A stretch of DNA of 64,000 nucleotides from Seiridium cupressi. Its lineage: Eukaryota; Ascomycota; Sordariomycetes; Amphisphaeriales; Sporocadaceae. Numbering within the stretch: position 1 is the first letter of the stretch; each line of letters begins with the position of its first letter. Of this stretch, positions 36,241 to 46,455 are shown piece after piece. Made by a program: the position numbers and the translations under genes. The notes under the pieces are model-generated. The model saw only the letters and a list, made by a program, of their open reading frames with translations. It was not told the origin of the DNA and searched no databases. The stretch spans positions 274,106 to 338,105 of the forward strand of contig JARVKI010000928.1 of the NCBI GenBank assembly GCA_036674765.1. The letters run 5' to 3'.

Positions 36241-37627
36241 GTCTCTGCGGTTAATCAGCCGACATAACTTACATACCAAATCGTATTAATCAGTGCGGCG
36301 TTGGACCATGAGATATAGACTAGAATCCATAGACTTCATCTTGCTAGTTAGTGCAATCCCAGATGCAGCGTTGGCTGAGCGAGAGACAAGACGCGATTGG
36401 CGACATGTTTGGTTGGCTTTTCAGCGGGGCAGCGGTCCCCAGCCTGACAGCAGGCGGATACAATCAAAGGAGAGCATGAGAGAGATTGGTCTCATCGTAA
36501 GGGGTGTCACGTGGCCAGAATCTAGTACCGATACAATCTGAGATTCGTTCGTCTGATGAAGTCATCGGCCTTGATGCTGGGCCAAGGCTTAAACGAGCTC
36601 CCGGCTTGGTTGGCTAGCTCAAGTGTCGTCGCCTGGCAGAAGTCGGACACTCCCAGCAACTGTCATTCGATTGGTATATTGCACTGCAGCTTGCAAATTC
36701 GCCTCGCAAGAGCCTCGTTTGACGTAACTCAATGCTAACATGGTTGCCTCGTCGGAAACCTGTTAATAGGCTCGGCCCATTTCATGTGATTGATGGTTAG
36801 CTTGGCCTTCCTGGCTATATTTGTCGTTGTTTGAGTACGGTGGGAATCATGGCAAATCGGACTGGTGTATATTGGTTTAATACGAGAGATAATGGAAACC
36901 CAACGGGTCCAGAACATGGCACCATTCGAATGTCGGGACACTCAACCTGGTGATACTTGTGACTCGGTTGCTCGGCAAGCTTGTGCGATATAGCCAAGCA
37001 ATGATGAGCTGGAATGGAAAGCTGACAGGATCCGTAGCATCTGTGACATCCCCAGGTTGCCTCCTCCCTAGCCCTCTTTGGGACGGCCTAGGACTGAGGA
37101 CTAAGTAGAGGTTCCCACCCATGGCTGATGATGAGGAATCCGTACTCGTATCAGCCATATTGTGAATGTGAATCAATGATTCGGGTAGAGCTACGCCAAC
37201 GAGGAGATCTTACGTTATCGTCTTTATCGCAGGAGAGGACTGCACTGCGTGTCTTGCTCGGCGTATCATCACTGCCTACATGCATGCTGTGATGCTGTCC
37301 TCTGTGTACTTGGGTACATGTACTTTGCAACACCTTCGGCCGCCCGCACTTTAGCGCACCCCCAGTTGGACCTGTGCCTGCCTCTCCAACCTGTGCAGAC
37401 CCTTTTTGTACAGTTGCCCGCCTTTCTATCGCCCAACTTGCCTCCTTCTCAGCCCTATTCTACAACACATTTATTCGCCTCTTCAACTCGGCTGCGAGCC
37501 AATTCTGCGCCGCCAACATCCACAGCAAGCCCGATTTACATCACCAAGCCATTGTTTGCCCAGATCTCGCCCGCGCGACAACGCTACCGCCTGTGACATC
37601 AGGCGCATCTCCTCACGACCGTCCAAC
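36241..37627. other. Long intergenic region, calcineurin promoter and leader
   Basis: No supported gene. The last about 280 bases (37340-37620) are pyrimidine-rich, as in many highly expressed fungal promoters/leaders, and probably contain the calcineurin transcription start. Confidence 0.6.
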
Positions 37628-39496
37628 ATGGAGGCCGACGAGGGTCAGCCGCCCTCCAACATGGAGGAGCAGCGCAACATGCAAGTCGACAATGCCATTC
37701 GCGCCATAAAGGAAAAGAAGCCCGTACCCGAGATAGACTTCACCATCCATAGCATGGAAGATGGAACGCAGGTCAACACCCAGGAGCGGGTCTGCAAAGG
37801 TAGGAACCTGTCTCTGTCCTTTGTCCTACAACGTCTACCCCGCCGCCACTTCGAAGCCCTCCTCTGCGACTCGAGTTGCCCCCTGTTCTCTTTGCGATCG
37901 CTGTGGCTAATTAAAGGTTCGCACAGATGTACAAGCTCCGGCGACATTCACGCCTAGCGACGAGCAGTTCTTTGAAGATGATTCCCAAGAAAAGCCCAAC
38001 ATAACCTTCCTGAAGCAACACTTCTACCGTGAGGGTCGCCTGACCGAGGAACAGGCCCTCTGGATCATCAGAAAGGGCACGGAGCTGCTTCGTGCTGAGC
38101 CGAACCTGTTGGAGATGGATGCACCCATCACAGTCTGCGGTGATGTCCACGGCCAGTATTACGATCTCATGAAACTGTTCGAAGTTGGTGGCGACCCGGC
38201 CGAGACGAGGTATCTGTTCCTGGGCGATTACGTCGATCGCGGCTACTTCAGCATCGAGTGTGTGCTGTACCTGTGGTGTCTCAAGATACACTACCCCAAG
38301 ACGCTGTGGCTGCTGCGAGGAAACCACGAATGCCGACATTTGACCGACTATTTCACTTTCAAGCTGGAGTGCAAGCACAAGTACTCTGAAGCCATATACG
38401 AGGCTTGTATGGAGTCGTTCTGCTGCCTGCCTCTGGCCGCCGTCATGAACAAGCAGTTCTTGTGTATCCACGGTGGCCTGAGTCCCGAGCTGCACACTCT
38501 GGACGATATACGAAACATTGACCGCTTCCGAGAGCCGCCTACGCAGGGACTCATGTGCGACATACTCTGGGCCGATCCACTGGAGGATTTTGGCCAGGAA
38601 AAGTCCAGTGAATTCTTCATGCATAATCATGTGCGAGGATGCTCATATTTCTTCTCGTACCCGGCCGCTTGCGCTTTCCTGGAGAAGAACAACCTCCTGT
38701 CTGTCATTCGGGCACATGAGGCACAGGATGCTGGCTATCGGATGTACCGAAAGACGCGAACGACTGGCTTTCCTAGTGTTATGACCATCTTCTCTGCACC
38801 CAACTACCTGGACGTCTATAACAACAAGGCAGCCGTGTTGAAGTACGAGAACAACGTTATGAACATTCGACAGTTCAACTGCACGCCGCACCCGTACTGG
38901 CTACCCAACTTTATGGACGTCTTCACGTGGTCTCTACCCTTCGTCGGCGAGAAAATCACTGACATGTTGATCGCCATCTTGCACACTTGCTCAGAAGAGG
39001 AGCTCAAGGAGGAGACGCCACTCACCACCTCTCCTGGACCCTCGTCGCCTCCTCTGAATGACCCCCTCAACGACCCTGATTCAATCGAATACAAGAGGCG
39101 CGCCATCAAGAACAAAATCCTTGCCATCGGCAGGCTATCACGTGTATTCCAGGTTCTTCGTGAGGAGTCGGAGAAGGTCACAGAGCTCAAGACCGTTTCT
39201 GGTGGAAGGTTGCCTGCTGGCACTCTCATGCTTGGCGCTGAGGGCATCAAGAATGCCATCAGCAGTTTCGAGGATGCCCGAAAGGTTGATTTGCAGAATG
39301 AGCGGCTACCACCAACGCACGAAGAGGTTCAAAAGGCTGCAGATGAACAACATCAAGCAGCCCTGCAGAGAGCCACCCGCGAGGCTGACAACGACAAGAA
39401 ATTACAGTCTCTCTCACGAAGGCTGAGCACGTAAGTGATGTGGTCCGTCCGAGCATATACAGAACTAACATTTGCTGCAGTGATCGCAAGCGATAG
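37628..39496 (+). CDS. cnaA: Calcineurin catalytic subunit A (PP2B)
   Basis: Exons 37628-37799, 37927-39430 and 39481-39496 give 563 residues. PPP-family metal and catalytic motifs are all present: GDVHGQ (about 129-134), GDYVDRG, GNHE, HGGLSP. These are followed by the calcineurin B-binding helix, the calmodulin-binding segment ([18 protein letters not shown]) and the autoinhibitory element ([17 protein letters not shown]). Known role: Ca2+/calmodulin-activated Ser/Thr phosphatase that dephosphorylates Crz1-type transcription factors and controls stress, cation homeostasis, growth and virulence in fungi. Cytosolic. The last exon encodes only the end of the protein (DRKR). The ATG at 37628 has an in-frame second ATG 33 nt later in the same CCAACATGGAGG context, so two start sites are possible. 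Confidence 0.97.
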
Positions 39497-40906
39497 TTCC
39501 CTGGATCTTTTGTATCAGCGGTTCGCGAATCTTAGCCGTTGCACGGCTGCAGTAACCCATTTGCCTGACATGCCATTCCTAATGAAGCGTGATGATCTTG
39601 TATCAAAGGGTAATCCCCTGGGAGGTATTGACTATTCCGGAAGGGTTGACACATACCAGGCCTGTCTATGGTCGGTATATGCCAAAGGAATGACGAGATG
39701 CTGGTGAGGATGGAATGAGAGCAAGCTTGCCTTCGTAACAAAACATTTGAAGCTGCACAAAAGCCGCAACTCTCCCACTTACCAATCGCTGGTGATTGGT
39801 CTGGTATACAGGACGATTCATAGACGGAACGGGAGATTAGCAAATACATCCTAATCTCATTTTATCGGGCGTATCTGAATACTACAGGACCATGTGTTGG
39901 GGCTTTGCTCCGCTGTGTATTAGTAAGGCAACATTTGAGGACATTTTCCGGAATTCGTACCCGGGTAACACCACCGCAATGCCACTGATGATCTCCGAAC
40001 TCCATAGATACTACTCGCGTGTCACCCTTCGCCCACAGTAGCGCTTATTACTCTCCATTTGTTGCTCGCGGGCGGGGCCCAGCTCATTGTATAATGTGCG
40101 TCTTATAGAGCTCGTGGGTTTCTTTTTTAATTCCTGTCTATGGTATTATCATTTCATCGTTTAAAAAAAAAAAAAGTACATATTGTGTTCGACTTGGAGC
40201 CACTATAGTAACAATTTGGTGTGATAGATGAACCCGGAACTTTTGAGGCGGCTTACAAGACGGATGTACCGTAACAATTGTGTCGGTGGGCATTTAACTC
40301 GCAGTCATGGAGGGAAACCTATCATGCTCGAAAAACAAAGGATCGCTTACACCAGTATCTCTCTGAAGTCTTCAGCTGGAAATACCTGACGGGGATTTTA
40401 CATGGTAAAGAGTATGTAATGCTCTCGAATAGCCACGCGGCCAAGGTCTAGTGTTCTCAGGAACCACCCTCTGCTAGAGCTGCAAAGCGGTCCATAATGC
40501 CAACGATAACACAATCTCGTCGCTGACAAACCCTGTGCTTCAGCCCGAGCTTACCATGGCCAATATAGTACTTGGGAGCATGTTTTATTAATAACATTTA
40601 CTTCGGTTTCCATTCGAAGTTCAAATTGATTGCGTTACTTACCAGCCTATGTACAACGTTTAAGTGCCTAGACAGTTGATGGAGGTTACGTCGATCCGAA
40701 TTTAAAATACCAGTTTATTATAATCAAATGAGTGAGCCACGTCTTGAATAAGTTATACACACCCCTAACCAGTTTCCTCTGTTTTTTTTTTTTTCTTTTT
40801 TTTTTCTTCTCTTTTTCCCACTCTCCAAGTTTTGTTCCCAGGTTCAACAAAAGATCGAATGAACATGATTGCACTCCGGAGAGAAAATATGTATCATGTC
40901 TTGCAT
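39497..40906. other. Intergenic, convergent genes
   Basis: AT-rich. Contains an A13 run near 40162 and a long T/C tract (about 40774-40826) close to the 3' end of the cyclase gene. No coding region is supported. Confidence 0.6.
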
Positions 40907-42115
40907 CTAGAATAGCGCCAGGATATTGGGTGGACTAGCTTAATTAGTTCAGAAGATGGGATGGAGTGTAAACTCTTCACTTGCCTGGCGACACCGCCCG
41001 GAACATTGCAAGGCTCGCTTGCAACGAAGAAGCTCCATCGTTTTTCTTTCTGACAGTGTTTCGCGAGCTTTTCAAGGTCGAATAACTCGCCGATTGGGCA
41101 ACCCCAGCCAGCTAGCAAGACTTCATGGAGCAGCCAGTCTTTCTGTGTAGGCCAACACTCAAAGGCCGGCTGGTCGCCTGCAACTGCTGAGAAGTTTTCC
41201 CACAACCATCTCAAAATATCTTCGCTTTGCTCGACACCAACGAAACGATGAGGCATTTGGTCCTGATGTGCCCATATTTCGTCCGAACTTTTCTGGGCAT
41301 GTTGGGCCATGAAACCTGATAACAATTAACGTCGGAGCTGTCAAGGGCCCAATATTCAGTCTAGAACGTACCGGATCGGATGAACAGTATGTCACCAAAT
41401 TCAAGCTTCGTCCCCTGGGCTTTGAGGCAGGCTTCCAAATCAGCTAGCGGGATTCCAGTAGAGTCGAAAGTATTGTATGCGCTGAACTCGCTGTGGGCCT
41501 CCCTCCAGCTGTGCAAGTCGACCAGCACCCCTCTACCAACAATACCCTGTTCTGCCCATGCTGTTTTCGCTCAGTAAGTCACAGGAGAGATCTACCTAGA
41601 CCGAACTAACCTTGTATGCCATTGACCGTGCTCTTACCCTGCTCGTTGAAACCGTGGATCTGCTTCATGGTGACACCATTGTAAAAGAGCTTCTCTTTCT
41701 GGTACCCAAAATGGCGTAGTCCGTCCCATTGCGTCGAAACCTGGGAGTTGAATGTCCAGATGTCATCGTTCACAGTTGCGGGTGCTTTGGGGAAGATGTC
41801 CTGGTGAAACCTTGCTCTCTGAAAGAATGATCTCTTTGCCTGTGCATCCAGCGGCCAGTTGAGGGAGACTCTGTCCTATGATGAGCAAATACCCGATCTC
41901 CAACGTCTCGAACGTTACCTGTAGCCAGTCTGGATCTCATTCTTGGCGGCAGCTGCCACTCGCTCGTCTGTCAAGCGGTTCAAGAACCCCAGCTCATCTT
42001 GGTCGCCATAAAGGCCCCAGGCAGAATGGTGCGGGTCCGTCGGTCTGAGCGGGAGGTCGTCGAAATCAGGGATGCCGTTGGCGTTCACCTTGATTCCTGA
42101 TGCTGGAGGCGCCAT
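40907..42115 (-). CDS. Cyclase-family hydrolase (kynurenine-formamidase-like, PF04199 type)
   Basis: Minus-strand exons 41919-42115, 41611-41870, 41372-41560, 40985-41315 and 40907-40934 give 334 residues. The motifs fit the fungal cyclase family: LNWPLD after the first intron, STQWDGLRHFG (metal-site region), GIVGRGVLVDLHSW, GDILFIRSGF, and the C-terminal VPGGVASPPNILALF. The family comprises metal-dependent amide/ester hydrolases such as bacterial kynurenine formamidase and polyketide cyclase; the substrate of the fungal group is generally unknown. The last intron (40935-40984) has a GC donor (GCAAGT); without it the reading frame runs on into an unrelated tail and loses the conserved end. 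The gene is divergent from the 2OG oxygenase gene across 1.8 kb. The start gives the usual N-terminus MAPPASGIKV. Confidence 0.9.
40935..40984 (-). other. GC-AG intron in the cyclase gene
   Basis: On the minus strand the intron begins GCAAGT and ends GCTAG, with AACTAAT as branch-point candidate. Its removal joins VPGGVA-S to PPNILALF and a stop, which matches the conserved C-terminus. No GT donor nearby gives this joint. Confidence 0.8.
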
Positions 42116-43920
42116 CGAATTTGAAATAGATAATAGTCGAAGAGTATCGTACCTACTTTCAACTAGTGCAAGTTTTCAAATGAACTAGCAGCCTATATAT
42201 CTTCTTGCCACTAGGTATTATATCTGCCCCGCAGGATGGCAAGATGTTACACAATGAAACCGGTAGCTACCGAGGCATTTGTCAGTGAACAATTTCCTTC
42301 TTACTGGTTGGGGCATACCTAGGCACGTAGATTGGTTGTTGGTAATTAGTTGCAGACCCTTCCCCGCATCTGGATCGGGTATAAGTTGGACTTGATGTTA
42401 TCCCCTCGGGCTCACTCGAATTGAAATGATTATGAAACCCTCGTTACTATTTGACCTGAAAAATCTTTTATTGGGCGAATCGTAGATAAAACTGATGGCT
42501 CTCTGAAGTCTCTCGCGTAGTGGCCCACATACGCCACCCACCAACTTTGGAAAATCCCACAAGCCACCGTGTATAGAGACTTAAGCACCGTCGTATACTG
42601 TATCCTTGTTTGCGACTTACTAGAAAAACAACATCCGATAGCCCGAATAGCTTGTCCTTATAAGAGGCATGTAGTCCACTTGAAGACGTGCTGGGAGATG
42701 ATGTAGATAGCCTTCAGATGGCAGTCGCTAGAAGCTTCGGATAATTTGGATGGCGCTTGCTGGAGTAATGAGAACTCCACAGTATAGTGCATTTGACAAT
42801 TCCATGGTCGTATGATCTCGAAGTCACCCATCGCTCGGGGTTTTCACGAGATAGGGTCGGTGGATCGTTTTAAGTCCGCTATTATGAAGGCTAGTGTGGC
42901 TTAGATGAATGTTCTTATTTCTCTTGGACAGTTGTCTTTATGAGTGAGTGCCCAACGAGTTTCATCTCGCAGTTAGAAGGCTTATGGAGCAGTTTGACGC
43001 TTCACATCACCAATCATACATGCCAGTCAACTATGCCCAGTGACTAGAGCCCAGATGTGTAGCCGTTACTGTTATCCAAACCGTCCGGATTAGTGAATGC
43101 TAGTGAGTAGTCATCCGCACCAATTATATAAATCTTTTCTGAGTAAAGATCTAAGCATGGAAAGTACCTTAGCTATCATAAGATCCAAAGAGGCATGGCT
43201 GGTTGCTTTGATCTAAATAATACAAACTAGATTATATTAGAACATCCGTCGCATTATAATGATAGGACAGGTTGGTTGCCTCGCCTTGTGTCCCATGTAT
43301 CAAAGGACAAATATAAATCTCCGAATCAGATAGAATTACTATTTGTTGTCTGGAACCAACCCTATCTTACTAAAGTATCGGCTATCTGAATTATTGGCAT
43401 ACTCACGGCTCGAGGAGCGGATGCAGGTAGATCCAAACGGCCCACCGGCGACCGACGGAATCCATATATCCGATTCCACCAATCTACGACGGACGCTAAT
43501 CGTATCTACGTAATGCGTATGTACATGTATTGATCGGGTGTCGGCCGTTGCCTTATCTAACAGGAACAAGACTGACTACCAGTATGTAAAGCTAGATTCG
43601 TAAGCGCTTTACCGAAGCTGTAAATGGTGTATCGAAAGGAAGCCGTCGGAAAGCAATGATCCCCATGGGTCGCTATTGCTGAAGAGCAGGCCACCGATGA
43701 CTGAACATAATTAATAAGATAGATCTCTTTGTTGATCTGAGGGATGCGTCGCATATAAATCGTCAGCAGGCAAAACATTATCATTGCCCCCTGCTTCAGT
43801 CGCCATTTGATCCGCACATATCGGCTAGACCACAATTTTCATACTACATGGTGTTATTTTCACCTACGCATAGTACCGTCGTTTGTAAATCCATAATATC
43901 CGACCTTGCAACATAACAAT
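42116..43920. other. AT-rich divergent intergenic region
   Basis: Noticeably more AT-rich than the rest of the window and devoid of long open frames; many stops in all frames. Should carry the promoters of the cyclase and the 2OG oxygenase. A decayed mobile element is possible, but I see no terminal repeat or transposase motif. Confidence 0.55.
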
Positions 43921-45217
43921 ATGGCTACCACCAAGCTTGAGCTGCGAACCGCCCTAGGCCCAGTATATCGTGACGTGCTCGTCACTCCCCCACGCAATTG
44001 TACTCCTGATGAGATACCCATCATCGACCTGAAGCATCTCCTTTCTGACGATGTCAAGAAGCGGAAGGGAGTTGCCATGGAAATTCGTTCAGCTGCGGTG
44101 AAAACAGGATTTTTCTACATCAAGAACCACGGGATATCACAAGAAACCATTACCAAAGCAAAGAATCAGGGGTTAAACTTCATGAGGCAGCCTCGGGAGA
44201 AGAGGGATACAATATCCAGCAAGCATAGCAAATATTACAATGGCTACTCTGGAGAACTGACTACCAACATTTCCCCGAGCGAGAGTGTCGACGTTAGAGA
44301 GTCGTTCTCATTTCGATACTCCCCTGAGCTCGACCCGGATCATCCTATGGATCTTTCCGTGGTGCCACCAGAAGTGAGGCCTTGGATCAGGGGCGAGGAT
44401 TTCGTGTGGGAGGGTACCGCGCATCTTCCCAACTTCAAAAAGGAGTGCGTCGCCTACTGGGCAGATTGCCTGCAACTAGCGAGGAGGTTGGTGAGGGCCT
44501 TTGCGCTATCGTTAGACCTGGCGGAAGACTACTGGGACAACAAGGTCACACATCCTGGCGCGGATTCCGTGTTCAACTACTACCGCCCGAGAAGCACACA
44601 GGAGATTCAGGGAGAATTCGTCGGTCTTGGCAGCCACACAGACCTGCAACTCTTTACTCTATTGTGGCAGGATGACATAGGTGGGTTGCAAGTGCTGACC
44701 AGGGAAGGTCAGTGGATCAAGGCAAGACTGATAATGGCCCTTGATGGAAGTCCAAAGCTAATAACTAGAAGGCACCTCCTATCGAGGGAACATTTGTCGT
44801 GAACATCGGTGACTACATGATGCGCCTTACCAATGATACATATATATCGACAGTTCATCGAGTCACAAATGAATCACCTCTTGAGCGCGTCTCAATGCCT
44901 TTCTTCTTTGGTGAGGAAGTTCGGATTTCGTTTATATCAAGGACTCTCATTAACTTTGAGATTCGAATGTAGGTCTCAACTTCAACTGTGTTGAAAGCGT
45001 CATCCCCAGCTGTATCTCGCAAACAAACCCAGCCAAATACGAGCCCATCTCGTGTGGCGATTGTAAGCACATTAAGTCTGCTCATGAGTGCCTGGCTTTC
45101 TAACGAGTATCTGCAGGGTGTCAAATGCGATTTAAGATCGAGCGAGATGCCTTTGATGAGAAAGCAGCGAAGACGGCACTTGCACCAAGTGCTGTGGTGG
45201 TTCAGGCTCCCACGTAG
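43921..45217 (+). CDS. 2-oxoglutarate/Fe(II) oxygenase, isopenicillin-N-synthase-like
   Basis: Exons 43921-44721, 44772-44910, 44973-45062 and 45117-45217 give 376 residues. The N-terminal DIOX_N region is IPIIDLKHLL...GFFYIKNHGIS; the catalytic core has iron ligands H239-T-D241 (GSHTDLQLFTLL) and H296 (STVHRV), and the 2OG-binding R306-V-S308. This is the plant/fungal IPNS-like superfamily, which includes many oxidases of secondary or xenobiotic metabolism; the substrate is unknown. The first intron (44722-44771) needs a GC donor (GCAAGA) to restore WIKA-PPIEGTFVVNIGDYM; without it the frame ends early, which would leave a truncated enzyme lacking H296. The other introns are ordinary GT-AG. 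It is divergent from the cyclase gene and possibly co-functional with it. Confidence 0.9.
44722..44771 (+). other. GC-AG intron in the 2OG oxygenase gene
   Basis: The intron begins GCAAGA, has a GCTAATAAC branch-point candidate and ends AGAAG (an alternative acceptor TAG lies 3 nt upstream and would add one Lys). Removal restores the conserved WIKAPPIEGTF joint in phase 0. No GT donor in this region gives the conserved reading. Confidence 0.75.
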
Positions 45218-45456
45218 ATGCTGTTGTAGGGCATCATTTCCCTTCGCAAATGTTATTGATATAGAGCATATTATGAACTTCAAACTTGCGATCTAAGGCT
45301 CGGGAGCTCAGTTCATATATGTCCACTTGTTACAGAATAAATTTTGACCCTGCTCTGTAGTGGACTTTTTCCTTCACAGTCACTACACTAGTGTAAGATG
45401 ATGATCCCAGGAGCGGATTGCGCAATGATCGAATAGCTACATGCTTTCTGATTATG

Positions 45457-45940
45457 CTACACAATGTTCTGAATGAGTTCAATCACATCGAAGAAAGATT
45501 CCCTGTCTGGTTTCGGCTTGAGGAGCCCGAGGCCAACAAGAAGTGTCCGCTTCTCATCGGAGTCTTTCCGAGCAATGAAACTCGCAATGTGGACTGCGTA
45601 AAGCTGGCCAGAGGACTCTCTGTCTTCGCCACCGCCTCCCAGTAGGGTTTTCGGCGTCAGATGCGGTAAAGGCAACAGGCTTGTATCAGGCAAAGCCATG
45701 TCAACGCTTGCAGCGGATGGTGCAGACAGTGAAACTTGGATCTAGGCATGGTGATTTAGTTGCCATTCTGTGCAAAGTGAGGATAGATGTGCTCACCCAT
45801 TGTGATAGCCGACCCTCCTGTGACAAGGTCACCATGATCTTGTCCGAAAAGAATGTCGACGAAGCTTGAGTCTCGACACCATCGACTAGTCCGACTGCTT
45901 CCTTGGAGGGCGCTGGGAACGGGTCCTCATGGGTCTCCAT
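45457..45940 (-). CDS. Proteasome assembly chaperone 3 (PAC3/Irc25-like)
   Basis: Minus-strand exons 45797-45940 and 45457-45741 give 142 residues; the intron is 55 nt, phase 0. The conserved pattern is VDGVETQASSTFFSDKIMVTLSQEGRLSQW, where the intron sits, then IQVSLSAPSAASVD and LLPLPHLTPKTLLGGGGEDRES. This matches fungal PAC3-type chaperones, which form a heterodimer with PAC4/Poc4 and help assemble the alpha ring of the 20S proteasome. Size agrees with the family. It faces the DHR1 gene head to head across 515 bases. The assignment rests on pattern memory, not alignment; the fold is a small beta/alpha domain without catalytic motifs. Confidence 0.85.
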
Positions 45941-46455
45941 ATTTTCCGCTCACAGTGTATTTAAACCCACGTTCTTCTGATATTGTTTGTGTGTTTGGAT
46001 GTGGGCCGATGTTCCATGTGAAACGTGTCCGTGGCGACCCCTTTATGATTTGAGGAAGTTGTATGCAAAAAGCGTAGACGGTTGGTGTTGACATTCAGGA
46101 CCTTAGGTAACTTAGACCCCTCCAGCTTAGATGGAAGTGGATCGGACCCATGCACAATGCACCCCACTCGGACCAATTTTAGCACTGCGCGATGCTTTCT
46201 GCCTTTCTGCCGGGCGGTCAAATTTTCAAAAGCGCATACTCGATGAGGTTGCCGCTACTGTGAAATCATCAAAACGCAGGTGTTTTTATTGGGAATCGAA
46301 CTGTCTGTGATATCGGAACCGGCCATGGGAATATTGCCACACAAGGTGCGGTGATAAGAGTCCTGTAGAGTTCCCGATCGGCGCATACAGACTATCAATT
46401 GCCTCTCGGTTGGCGTCAACTTTGTCACTCCACTCACTGAGTCTCATCACTCAAA
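45941..46455. promoter_or_regulatory. Bidirectional promoter region of PAC3 and DHR1
   Basis: 515 bases between two divergent start codons, so both promoters must lie here. No specific transcription-factor site is claimed. Confidence 0.6.

Noticed and set aside
46280..46310. tRNA B-box-like word on the minus strand (AGTTCGATTCC)
   Set aside because: The flanking bases do not form a T stem or acceptor stem, and no A box lies at the right distance.
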